A DNA stretch of 64,000 nt from Streptomyces sp. R28 (GTDB lineage: Bacteria > Actinomycetota > Actinomycetes > Streptomycetales > Streptomycetaceae): the NCBI RefSeq assembly GCF_041052385.1, contig NZ_CP163439.1, positions 3,461,001 through 3,525,000 on the forward strand. Reading direction: 5' to 3'. Each line of letters begins with the position of its first letter. The first letter of the stretch is position 1. The notes under the pieces were generated by a model. It made no database searches. It saw only the letters and a program-made list of their open reading frames with translations, and had not been told where the DNA came from. Positions 8,740 to 16,728 of the stretch are shown one piece after another. A program made the translations under genes and the position numbers.

Positions 8740-9522
8740 CTAGGCCACCCACTGCTCGTACGCCAGTTTCGCCACCAGCGCGAACACCACCGTCAGCAGC
8801 ACGGCCCGGACGAATCCGCTGCCCTTCTTCAGCGCCGTACGGGCCCCCAGCATGCCGCCCGCCAGATTGAAGACGGCCATCACCGCGGCCAGCTGCCACA
8901 GCACCGTGCCCTGCCAGGCGAAGGTGGCGAGCGCGCCGGCGTTGGTGCAGCAGTTGACGATCTTGGCGGTGGCGGAGGCGGTCACGAGGTCGAGGTGGAG
9001 TACGGCGGTGAGGGCGAGGACCAGGAAGGTGCCGGTGCCGGGGCCGATCAGTCCGTCGTAGAAGCCGATGCCCAGGCCCGCGAGGCCGATGGCGGCGAGG
9101 ACCTGGCGGCGGGTGGCCGGGCCCGTCGCCGGTGCCGTGCCGAAGGCGGGGCGCAGGATCACGAAGGCGGCGACGGCGAGCAGCACCACCATGATCACAG
9201 GCTTCAGCACCTCGGTGCTCATGCCGGCCGCGAAGAAGGCGCCGCCGGAGGAGCCCGCGAGCGCCGCCAGCCCGATGCGTACGGCGAGCCGCACGTCCAC
9301 GGGCGCCTTGCGGGCGTACGTCACCGCGGCGCCCGAGGTGCCGACGATCGCGACCGCCTTGTTGGTGCCGAGCGCGTACGCGGCCGGGGTGCTCGCGGGG
9401 AGGCCGAGCAGCAGCGTCGGGAGCAGGAGCAGGCCCCCGCCGCCAACCACGGCGTCGATCCAGCCGGCCGCGAGGGCTGCGAGGCACAGGACGGCGACCG
9501 TGGTCAGCGATATGTCGGGCAT
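8740..9522 (-). CDS. TSUP-family membrane transporter (TauE/SafE type)
   Basis: Protein of 260 residues and about eight hydrophobic helices. The family signature is clear in AGWIDAVVGGGGLLLLPTLLLG and in the second-half repeat IGFYDGLIGPGTGTFLVLAL. TSUP proteins move small organosulfur compounds or anions such as sulfite or sulfoacetate across the membrane. The position next to the nitrite reductase operon, divergent from it, may be incidental. The substrate cannot be read from the sequence. Confidence 0.88.
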   Translation of the reverse strand: MPDISLTTVAVLCLAALAAGWIDAVVGGGGLLLLPTLLLGLPASTPAAYALGTNKAVAIVGTSGAAVTYARKAPVDVRLAVRIGLAALAGSSGGAFFAAGMSTEVLKPVIMVVLLAVAAFVILRPAFGTAPATGPATRRQVLAAIGLAGLGIGFYDGLIGPGTGTFLVLALTAVLHLDLVTASATAKIVNCCTNAGALATFAWQGTVLWQLAAVMAVFNLAGGMLGARTALKKGSGFVRAVLLTVVFALVAKLAYEQWVA

Positions 9523-9581
9523 GATCGCGACCCTAGGCGGATGATGCGTGCGCGGTCCACGTAAATGAGGAGCATCTGAGG

Positions 9582-9711
9582 TTGGGCCCGCGCCCCGCCC
9601 TGCCCCGACCCGCCCTGCCCCTGCCCCCTCCCGCTTCCCCCTCCCCTCCCCTCTCCCCTCCTCTCCCCCCTCTCTTCTCCCCTCCCTCCCCGCCTCTCCC
9701 CTCCCGATCCG
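9582..9711. repeat. homopyrimidine-rich tract (CCCT/CTCC runs)
   Basis: About 120 bases on the + strand are nearly all C and T (repeats of CCCTCCC, CTCCCCT and similar), with purines almost confined to the first third. It lies in the intergenic region between the divergent TSUP and nitrite reductase genes. Such strand-biased tracts can form triplex or G-rich structures on the other strand. No coding or protein-binding role is evident. Confidence 0.6.
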
Positions 9712-9791
9712 ACCTCACAGCCCGCCCCCGCCGCACCCTCCGAACCCTCACACTCACTCTCCACCGCCGCTGAGGGCAGCGTTCCCCGCGG

Positions 9792-9818
9792 GAAACAGAC
9801 GTGATGCGGTCGGGTAAC
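9792..9818 (+). promoter_or_regulatory. possible GlnR-box half-sites upstream of the nitrite reductase operon
   Basis: GAAAC at 9792-9796, GATGC at 9803-9807 and GTAAC at 9814-9818 are spaced exactly 6 bases apart, giving the 11-base period of GlnR boxes (GTnAC-n6-GAAAC units). The middle element is degenerate. They end 23 bases before the first start codon. GlnR control of nirB is established in Streptomyces coelicolor; the match here is my inference. Confidence 0.4.
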
Positions 9819-9841
9819 ACCGGCACCGCACGCTCAAGTAC

Positions 9842-11053
9842 ATGACCTCGAATACGCGTGTGGTGGTGATCGGCGCCGGACTCGCGGGCGTACGACTCGC
9901 CCGGCGGCTCGGTGAGCTCGGCACGCCCGTCACGCTCATCGGCGACGAGGAGCACCGCCCGTACAACCGGGTGCTCCTCGCCGAAGTGCTGGCCGGACGG
10001 TACAGCCCCGACGTGATCGCGCTGCCCGCACCCGCGCAGCTCACCCGCGCCCGGGTCACCGGCATCGACCGGGAGGCACGGAGCGTCGAGTGCGCGGACG
10101 GGTCGAAGATCGCATACGACCGGCTGGTCCTGGCCACCGGCTCGAACCCGGTGCTGCCGCCCCTGCGCGGCCTGTTCACCCCCGACCACGTCCTGCCGGA
10201 AGGCGTCCACGCCTTCCGCACCATGGACGACTGCCTGGGCCTGTCCAAGGCGGTCCGGCCGGGAGTGAAGGCGATCGTCATCGGCGGCGGGCTCCTCGGG
10301 GTCTCCGCGGCCCGTGCGCTCGCCCAGCGCGGCGCCCAGGTCATCCTCGCCCAGCAGGCCGAGCGGCTCATGGAGCGCCAGCTCGACCCGAGCGCCTCGA
10401 AGCTCGTCCGGCGCCACCTGGGGGACCTCGGCGTCGAGGTCCACACCGACCTGCGGGTACGGGACGTGCGCTGTGTCGGCGGTGCGGTCCGCTCGGTCGA
10501 GATGGCCGACGGATACGCCCTCGACGCCGACCTCGTGGTCCTGGCCTGCGGCGTGCGCCCGCGCGCGGGTCTGGCTCAGGCCGCGGGACTGCACGTCCGC
10601 AAGGGGATCGTCGTCGACGACGAGCTGCGGACCTCCGACCCGTACATCCACGCCATCGGCGACTGCGCCCAGCACGACGGCAACGTCTACGGGCTGGCCA
10701 CTCCGGCCCTCGAACAGGCCGAAGTACTGGCCGAGTTGCTGGCCGGGCGGGCGAACGCCCGGTACACCGGCACCCGTTCACTGACCCGGCTCACACTGCC
10801 CGGTCAGAGCGCCTTCGACCTCGCCGCTTTCGGCGAGACGGAGCCGCGCCCCGGGGACGACGTCGTCCAGCTCACGGACGCCACCCGAGGCACCTACCGC
10901 AAGGTCGTCGTCCGCGACGACCGCCTGGTCGGCGGGGTCCTCGTCGGCGAACTCGGCACCGTCGGCGCGCTCGCCCGCGCCTGGGAGGGAGCAGAGCCGC
11001 TCCCCGACGACGGCCCCCTGCTCCACCTGCTTACCAACGATGGAGGCTCCTGA
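9842..11053 (+). CDS. FAD/NAD(P)H-dependent oxidoreductase, nitrite reductase-associated
   Basis: Protein of 403 residues. It has the FAD dinucleotide motif VVVIGAGLAGVRLARRL at the N-terminus, RPYNRVLLAEVLAG, an internal NAD(P)H motif (IVIGGGLLGVSAARALAQRG, about residues 144-163) and the second FAD motif IHAIGDCAQHDG. It resembles the N-terminal FAD half of NirB but has no iron-sulfur or siroheme part. Its stop overlaps the ATG of nirB (TGATG), so translation is coupled. It probably feeds electrons in nitrite assimilation or is a paralogue formed by duplication of the NirB reductase module. Confidence 0.85.
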   Translation: MTSNTRVVVIGAGLAGVRLARRLGELGTPVTLIGDEEHRPYNRVLLAEVLAGRYSPDVIALPAPAQLTRARVTGIDREARSVECADGSKIAYDRLVLATGSNPVLPPLRGLFTPDHVLPEGVHAFRTMDDCLGLSKAVRPGVKAIVIGGGLLGVSAARALAQRGAQVILAQQAERLMERQLDPSASKLVRRHLGDLGVEVHTDLRVRDVRCVGGAVRSVEMADGYALDADLVVLACGVRPRAGLAQAAGLHVRKGIVVDDELRTSDPYIHAIGDCAQHDGNVYGLATPALEQAEVLAELLAGRANARYTGTRSLTRLTLPGQSAFDLAAFGETEPRPGDDVVQLTDATRGTYRKVVVRDDRLVGGVLVGELGTVGALARAWEGAEPLPDDGPLLHLLTNDGGS

Positions 11054-13668
11054 TGACCGCCACCCTGGGGGCCACCCCCACGATCGTGCTCGTCGGCCAC
11101 GGCATGGTCGGCCAGCGCTTCCTCGAAGCGCTCGCCGAGCGCGGCCTGACCGCCACGCACCGCGTGGTCGTGCTGTGCGAGGAGCCGCGTCCGGCGTACG
11201 ACCGCGTCGCCCTCACCTCGTACTTCTCGGGGAAGACGCCCGAGGACCTGTCCATGACGGACATGGAGTTCATCGAGACGCACGGCATCGAGCTGTACGT
11301 CGGTGACCCGGCGGAGACGATCGACCGCGAGGCGAAGAAGGTCACGGCCAGGTCCGGCCAGGTCTTCGAGTACGACACCCTCGTCCTCGCCACCGGCTCG
11401 TTCCCCTTCGTCCCGCCGGTCCCGAACAAGGACGCCGAGGGCTGTTTCGTCTACCGCACGATCGAGGACCTGCTCGCCATCGAGGAGTACGCCAAGACGG
11501 CGACGACCGGTGCCGTGGTCGGCGGCGGTCTGCTCGGACTTGAGGCGGCCGGTGCGCTGAAGGGCCTCGGACTCACCTCCCACATCGTGGAGTTCGCGCC
11601 CCGCCTGATGCCCGTGCAGGTCGACGACGGCGGCGGCGCGGCCCTCCTGCGCACCATCGAGGAGATGGGCCTGAGCGTCCACACCGGTGTGGGCACGCAG
11701 GAGATCGTCGTCGACGAGGCCGGTGCCGTCACCGGCATGAAGCTGTCCGACGGTTCCGAACTCGCCACCGACCTGGTGGTGTTCTCCGCCGGTGTCCGCC
11801 CCCGCGACCAGCTGGCCCGCGACTGCGGCCTCACGGTGGGCGAGCGCGGCGGCATCACGGTCGACGAGCAGTGCCGTACGGTCTCCGACCCGCACGTCTT
11901 CGCGATCGGCGAGTGCGCGCTGGCCTCCGACGGCCGGGTGTACGGCCTGGTGGCCCCGGGTTACGAGCAGGCCGAGACGGCCGCCGCGACGATCGCCGCC
12001 GACGAGTCGGAGCAGCTGACCTTCACCGGCGCCGACCTCTCCACCAAGCTGAAGCTCCTCGGCGTCGACGTGGCGTCCTTCGGCGACGCGCACGGCGCCA
12101 CCGACGACTGCCTGGACGTCGTCTACTCCGACTCCCGCGCGGGCCTGTACAAGAAGCTGGTCATCGGCCGCGACGGCACGCTGCTCGGCGGCATCCTGGT
12201 CGGCGACGCGGAGGCGTACGGCACGCTGAAGGCGTTCACCGGCTCGGTCCCGCCGGTCTCGCCCGAGTCGCTGGTGCTGCCCGCCGGCGCCGGGGAGTCC
12301 GTCCAGCTCGGCCCGACCGCGCTGCCGGACGACGCGATCATCTGCTCCTGCAACAACGTCCGCAAGGGCACGATCCGCGCCGCGGTCACCGACCACCAGT
12401 GCACCACGGTGCCCGAGGTGAAGAAGTGCACCAAGGCCGGTACGACGTGCGGCAGTTGCGTCAAGGTCCTCGGTCAGCTCGTCAACGCCGAGCTGGAGGC
12501 CAGCGGCGTCGAGGTCGACAAGGGCCTGTGCGGCTGCTTCTCGCAGACCCGCGAGGAGCTGTACGAGATCGTCCTCGCCCTGCGCATCAACACCTACCAG
12601 GACCTGCTGGACCGCTACGGCCGCGACGGCGCCAAGGGCGGCGACGGCTGCGAGATCTGCAAGCCGGCGGTCGGCTCGATCATCGCCTCCCTCGCCCCGA
12701 CGATCGGCGTGAGCGGCTACGTCCTGGACGGTGAGCAGGCCTCCCTGCAGGACAGCAACGACCACTTCCTGGCCAACCTGCAGAAGAACGGCTCGTACTC
12801 GGTCGTCCCGCGCATCCCCGGCGGTGAGATCACCCCCGAGGGCCTGATCGTGATCGGCGAGATCGCCCGCGACTTCGGTCTCTACACGAAGATCACCGGC
12901 GGCCAGCGGATCGACATGTTCGGCGCCCGCGTCGAGCAACTCCCCCTGATCTGGGCCCGGCTGGTGGACGCCGGCTTCGAGTCCGGCCACGCGTACGGCA
13001 AGGCGCTGCGCACGGTGAAGTCCTGCGTCGGCCAGACCTGGTGCCGCTACGGCGTCCAGGACTCGGTCCGCATGGCGATCGACCTGGAGCTGCGCTACCG
13101 GGGGCTGCGCTCCCCGCACAAGCTGAAGTCGGCGGTCTCCGGCTGCCAGCGCGAGTGCGCCGAGGCCCAGTCGAAGGACTTCGGCGTGATCGCCACCGCC
13201 AACGGCTGGAACCTCTACGTCGGCGGCAACGGCGGCGCCACCCCGCGCCACGCGGACCTGCTGGCCCAGGACCTGTCGGACGCCGAGCTGATCCGGTTGA
13301 TCGACCGCTTCCTGATGTTCTACATCCGTACCGCGGACCGGCTGGAGCGCACCTCGACCTGGCTGGAGCGGATCCCCGGCGGCCTGGACCACGTCCGGGA
13401 CGTGGTCGTGGAGGACTCCCTCGGCATCTGCGAGGAGCTGGAGTCCCTGATGGCCGACCACGTGGCGCACTACGCCGACGAGTGGGCGACCACCATCAAC
13501 GACCCCGAGAAGCTCTCCCGCTTCGTCTCCTTCGTGAACGCCCCCGACACCCCCGACCCGGTCGTCGGCTTCATCCCCGAGCGCGACCAGATCAAGCCCG
13601 ACCTGCCGCTGCTGTCCATCGGCATGCGCCCCGCTGAAGACGTCCTGGAAGGAAGCGCCCAGCGATGA
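11053..13668 (+). CDS. nirB: assimilatory nitrite reductase [NAD(P)H] large subunit
   Basis: Protein of 871 residues; the ATG overlaps the previous stop and follows GGAGG at 11042-11046. Order: FAD/NAD reductase module (IVLVGHGMVGQRFLE; GAVVGGGLLGLEAAGALKGLG), a BFD-like [2Fe-2S] domain (ICSCNNVRKGTI, then CTKAGTTCGSC), a ferredoxin-like nitrite/sulfite reductase domain, and the siroheme/[4Fe-4S] domain with ligands in CVGQTWC and SAVSGCQRECAEA. It reduces nitrite to ammonium in the cytoplasm using NAD(P)H. Length and domain order are normal. nirD follows with a 4-base overlap. Confidence 0.96.
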   Translation: MTATLGATPTIVLVGHGMVGQRFLEALAERGLTATHRVVVLCEEPRPAYDRVALTSYFSGKTPEDLSMTDMEFIETHGIELYVGDPAETIDREAKKVTARSGQVFEYDTLVLATGSFPFVPPVPNKDAEGCFVYRTIEDLLAIEEYAKTATTGAVVGGGLLGLEAAGALKGLGLTSHIVEFAPRLMPVQVDDGGGAALLRTIEEMGLSVHTGVGTQEIVVDEAGAVTGMKLSDGSELATDLVVFSAGVRPRDQLARDCGLTVGERGGITVDEQCRTVSDPHVFAIGECALASDGRVYGLVAPGYEQAETAAATIAADESEQLTFTGADLSTKLKLLGVDVASFGDAHGATDDCLDVVYSDSRAGLYKKLVIGRDGTLLGGILVGDAEAYGTLKAFTGSVPPVSPESLVLPAGAGESVQLGPTALPDDAIICSCNNVRKGTIRAAVTDHQCTTVPEVKKCTKAGTTCGSCVKVLGQLVNAELEASGVEVDKGLCGCFSQTREELYEIVLALRINTYQDLLDRYGRDGAKGGDGCEICKPAVGSIIASLAPTIGVSGYVLDGEQASLQDSNDHFLANLQKNGSYSVVPRIPGGEITPEGLIVIGEIARDFGLYTKITGGQRIDMFGARVEQLPLIWARLVDAGFESGHAYGKALRTVKSCVGQTWCRYGVQDSVRMAIDLELRYRGLRSPHKLKSAVSGCQRECAEAQSKDFGVIATANGWNLYVGGNGGATPRHADLLAQDLSDAELIRLIDRFLMFYIRTADRLERTSTWLERIPGGLDHVRDVVVEDSLGICEELESLMADHVAHYADEWATTINDPEKLSRFVSFVNAPDTPDPVVGFIPERDQIKPDLPLLSIGMRPAEDVLEGSAQR

Positions 13669-14015
13669 CCCTGGCACCCGAGACAACCGACCTGAAGGTC
13701 CAGCTCAAGCTGGCGGACGACTGGTTCACGGTCTGCGACCTGACCCAGCTGCTCCCCGGCCGCGGCGTGGCCGCACTTCTCCCCGACGGCCGCCAGGTGG
13801 CCCTGTTCCGCGACCGCACCGGCGCCCTGTACGCCATCGACAACCGCGACCCCTTCAGCGGCGCGGCGGTCCTCTCCCGCGGCCTGACCGGCACCCACCA
13901 GGGCCGCCCGTTCGTGGCCTCGCCCCTGCTGAAGCAGCGCTTCGACCTGGAGAACGGGCAGTGCCTGGACGACGAGGCGGTGCGGATCTCGGCGTACGAG
14001 GTGCGGGCGGCGTAG
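13665..14015 (+). CDS. nirD: nitrite reductase [NAD(P)H] small subunit
   Basis: Protein of 116 residues; its ATG overlaps the nirB stop (ATGA). The fold is Rieske-like (VCDLTQLLPGRGVAALLPDG, ALYAIDNRDPFSGAAVLSRG) but the cluster-binding Cys-His pairs are absent, as is normal for bacterial NirD. It completes the assimilatory enzyme with NirB. Confidence 0.95.
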   Translation: MTLAPETTDLKVQLKLADDWFTVCDLTQLLPGRGVAALLPDGRQVALFRDRTGALYAIDNRDPFSGAAVLSRGLTGTHQGRPFVASPLLKQRFDLENGQCLDDEAVRISAYEVRAA

Positions 14016-14038
14016 CCCTAGCTCCACCCGCGAGTTTC

Positions 14039-14052
14039 TTGACCGATCGTTC
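14039..14052. promoter_or_regulatory. TetR operator candidate upstream of the regulator gene
   Basis: TTGACCGATCGTTC is a near-palindrome centred on CGATCG. It is almost identical (inverted) to the site at 14,710-14,724 before the SDR gene. It lies 23 bases before the regulator's start, fitting autorepression. Confidence 0.65.
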
Positions 14053-14075
14053 TTGTTGAACCTAGGCTGCGTCAC

Positions 14076-14660
14076 ATGGCCAGGACCAAGGAGTTCGATC
14101 CCGAAGCCGCGCTGCAGGCAGCCCTTGAGCTGTTCTGGCAGCGCGGCTTCGAGGCGACGTCGATGTCCGACCTCGTCGAGCATCTCGGCGTCGGCCGCGC
14201 CAGCATCTACGCGACCTTCGGCAACAAGCACGAGCTGTACCTGAAGGCGCTGGAGCGCTACGACCGGGCCGGGCTCCCGCCGATCGTCCGCGAACTGTCC
14301 CGGCCGGGGCCCGCACTGCCGGCCGTCCGAGCGGTCGTACGGCGGTACGCGGCCGAGGCCGCAGACGTCCAACTACGCCTGAACGGCTGCCTGGTCACCA
14401 ACACGGCGGCGGAACTCGCCCCGCACGACCCGGCCGCGGCCCGGCAGGTGGAGCGCAACTGGGACCAGCTGGAGACCGTGCTGCACTCGGCGCTGGCCCG
14501 CGCGCAGGCACAGGGCGAACTGCCCGCCGACCGCGACCCGCTCACCCTCGCGCGCATGCTGCTGGTCCTGCTGCAGGGCCTGCGGGTGGTCGGCAAGGCG
14601 TCGTCGGACCCGGCGCGGGTACGGGACGCGGCGGAGCAGGCACTGGCCCTGCTGGACTGA
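14076..14660 (+). CDS. TetR/AcrR-family repressor
   Basis: Protein of 194 residues. The N-terminal helix-turn-helix is typical: ALQAALELFWQRGFEATSMSDLVEHLGVGRASIYATFGNKHELYLKAL. The ligand-binding helical domain has the GCLVTNTAAELA motif of the TetR subfamily with a YdeS/AefR-like C-terminus. It likely represses itself and the SDR gene downstream through matching palindromes. A small hairpin terminator separates the two. The start has no strong ribosome site, so it may be translated from a short leader. Confidence 0.9.
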   Translation: MARTKEFDPEAALQAALELFWQRGFEATSMSDLVEHLGVGRASIYATFGNKHELYLKALERYDRAGLPPIVRELSRPGPALPAVRAVVRRYAAEAADVQLRLNGCLVTNTAAELAPHDPAAARQVERNWDQLETVLHSALARAQAQGELPADRDPLTLARMLLVLLQGLRVVGKASSDPARVRDAAEQALALLD

Positions 14661-14670
14661 AGAGCACTCG

Positions 14671-14695
14671 AGCACCTCGCACCGGGGTGCTTTTC
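14671..14695 (+). terminator. small rho-independent-type terminator
   Basis: AGCACC pairs with GGTGCT, followed directly by a run of T and CC, 10 bases after the TetR stop. It precedes the SDR promoter. Confidence 0.6.
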
Positions 14696-14709
14696 CTTGC
14701 CCTGATACT

Positions 14710-14724
14710 GAACCGATCGGTCAA
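14710..14724. promoter_or_regulatory. TetR operator candidate upstream of the SDR gene
   Basis: GAACCGATCGGTCAA carries the palindrome ACCGATCGGT and is the inverted match of the site before the TetR gene. It lies 15 bases before the SDR start codon and overlaps the probable leader. Confidence 0.65.
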
Positions 14725-14739
14725 GAAAAAGGGGAGATC

Positions 14740-15522
14740 ATGACCACCGCACTGAACCACCGCACCCGCTTCACGGACCGGACCGCCCTGGTCACCGGCG
14801 CCGGCTCCGGCATCGGACGGGCCATCGCCCTCGCGCTCGCCGCCGAGGGCGCGAACGTCGTCGTGGCCGGGCGCAGGCGGGACCCGCTGGACGAGACGGT
14901 CACCCTGATCGAAGGAGCGGGCGGCAAGGCGCTGGCCGTCACGGCGGACGTCTCCCTCGCCACCGACGTACAGGCGGCTGTGGCCGCCACCGTGGACCAC
15001 TTCGGCTCACTCGACGTGGCGGTCAACAACGCGGGCGTCTTCCGTGGCGGCGCCCCCGTGGCCGACCTCCCCGAGGAGGACTGGCACAGCCAGCTCGCGA
15101 TCAACGTCACCGGCGTGTTCCTGGCCCTGCAGGCCCAGGTCCGCCAGATGCGCACCCAGCCGGCCGGCGGCGCGATCGTGAACATCGCCTCCACCTTCGG
15201 CGTCCACACCCGCCACCCCGGCGCCGCCGCCTACGCCGCCACCAAGGCCGCGGTCTCCGTCCTCACCAGGGGCGCCGCCCTCGACCACATCGGCGACGGC
15301 ATCCGTATCAACGCGGTCAGCCCCGGCGCCGTGGAGACCCCCATGTCGCTGCGCCCCGGCGAGTCCGAGGCCGACCGAGCCGACCGCGCCCGGGCCACCC
15401 TCCCCCTCGGCCGCATCTCGACCACGCAGGAGGTAGCCGCAGCCGTCCTCTACCTGGCCTCGGACGACGCCACGTCGGTGGTGGGCACGGACCTGGTGGT
15501 GGACAGCGGGGGGACGGCGTGA
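14740..15522 (+). CDS. SDR-family oxidoreductase
   Basis: Protein of 260 residues with the classical short-chain dehydrogenase layout: cofactor motif TGAGSGIG at the N-terminus with a following RRR (NADPH preference), NNAG, catalytic Ser in NIASTFG, YAATK (Tyr/Lys) and the C-terminal DLVVDSGGTA. GGGGAG precedes the ATG. It is controlled in all likelihood by the adjacent TetR protein. The substrate is unknown. Confidence 0.9.
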   Translation: MTTALNHRTRFTDRTALVTGAGSGIGRAIALALAAEGANVVVAGRRRDPLDETVTLIEGAGGKALAVTADVSLATDVQAAVAATVDHFGSLDVAVNNAGVFRGGAPVADLPEEDWHSQLAINVTGVFLALQAQVRQMRTQPAGGAIVNIASTFGVHTRHPGAAAYAATKAAVSVLTRGAALDHIGDGIRINAVSPGAVETPMSLRPGESEADRADRARATLPLGRISTTQEVAAAVLYLASDDATSVVGTDLVVDSGGTA

Positions 15523-15536
15523 GCACGCACCGGCGC

Positions 15537-16463
15537 TCACACCTTCAGAGCGTCGTACGTCACCCCGGTCAGCCGCTCCGATTCCTCCCAAAGCCGTTCA
15601 CCCGCACGGTCGTTGACCGTCCAGGGCGCCCTCCAGGACGGGGCGGGTGAGCCGCGCCAGTTGGCGAAGGACGGGCCGGTGAAGGAGTCGGGGCGGACGG
15701 CGGGGGCGGTGGCCGCGTACAGGACGGGGAGCGCCCCGGCCTCGACGGGCTGGGCGAGGACGCGGTTGCCGATCCGCACGAACCACTCGCTGACCCGGCG
15801 CCCCTCCATGCGCGGCCCCTCGGTCTGCAGATTGGTGTCGGCGTACCCCGGGTGGGCGGCGGCCGCCACCACGTCCGCCCCCCGCACCGCCAGCCTGCGC
15901 GCCAGCTCGTGCGTGAAGAGCAGGTTGGCGGTCTTGGAACGGCCGTACGCGACCCAACGCCGGTAGCGGCGCTCGCTGTTGAGGTCGTCGATGTCGATGT
16001 TGGACATCGCGTGCAGGGAACTGGCCAAGGTCACCACCCGCGCACCCGGCGTGCCGAGCAACGCGGGCAGCAGCAGACCGGTCAGCGCGAAGTGCCCGAG
16101 GTGGTTGACCCCGAACTGCGTCTCGAAGCCGTCCGCCGTCGTGCCGTACGGCAACGCCATCACCCCGGCGTTGTTCACGAGCAGGTCGAGCCGGTCGTAC
16201 GGCCATGTCGCGGCGAACTCCCGCACGGAGCCGAGATCCCCGAGATCCAGCCGCCTCAACTCGACCTGTGCGCCCGGCACTTCACCGACCAGCCGGACCC
16301 CGGCCGCCGTCCCCCGCGCCTCACTCCGGCACGCGAGCACCACCTGGGCACCCTTGCGCGCCAGCTCCCGCGCCGTGGCGTACCCGATCCCGCTGTTGGC
16401 CCCGGTGACGACGGCGACGCGGCCGCTCTGGTCGGGGATGTCGTGCGCGGTCCAGCCGGACAT
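15537..16463 (-). CDS. SDR-family oxidoreductase of the retinol dehydrogenase/WW-domain-oxidoreductase type
   Basis: Protein of 308 residues from the ATG at 16463 (AAGGAG upstream on its strand). Motifs: TGANSGIGYATARELARKGA, a CRSEARG NADP-binding segment, LVNNAGVM, the VNHLGHFALT helix, and catalytic YGRSKTANLLF. It is convergent with the preceding SDR gene, 14 bases apart. It is not closely similar to that gene, so this is not a tandem copy. Confidence 0.88.
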   Translation of the reverse strand: MSGWTAHDIPDQSGRVAVVTGANSGIGYATARELARKGAQVVLACRSEARGTAAGVRLVGEVPGAQVELRRLDLGDLGSVREFAATWPYDRLDLLVNNAGVMALPYGTTADGFETQFGVNHLGHFALTGLLLPALLGTPGARVVTLASSLHAMSNIDIDDLNSERRYRRWVAYGRSKTANLLFTHELARRLAVRGADVVAAAAHPGYADTNLQTEGPRMEGRRVSEWFVRIGNRVLAQPVEAGALPVLYAATAPAVRPDSFTGPSFANWRGSPAPSWRAPWTVNDRAGERLWEESERLTGVTYDALKV

Positions 16464-16728
16464 GACGGAACTCCTTCCGCGGGGCGGATCCGGGCCCAGG
16501 TACCTCATCAGACTGCGCCGAAACGGATCCCGGGGCCAGTTCGGGAACCCCTTGGGGCGCGGTGTGAGGGCCTCGCGAACATGACAGGGAACATGGCACA
16601 GGCGTTCCCCGAACGGCGCTACCATCGCTCCCCCGAAGTCCGGGGAAGTCTGTGACGGCATACGCGATCCGGGGGATGCACGGCGTGTCTGTGGTGGAGC
16701 TGCCGGCCGGTGACGGCGAGGCGGACGC

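Noticed and set aside
9591..9773. Open frames in the homopyrimidine tract (Pro/Ser/Leu or Gly/Arg/Glu-rich)
   Set aside because: They reflect the biased base tract and not coding.
10090..11052. In-frame upstream extension of NirB
   Set aside because: The extra residues are an out-of-frame reading of the FAD oxidoreductase gene. The ATG at 11053 has GGAGG and the family's normal start.
10894..13686. Very long minus-strand open frame (over 900 codons) opposite the nitrite reductase genes
   Set aside because: It is the antisense shadow of nirB, common in high-GC DNA. It is low in complexity and matches no family.
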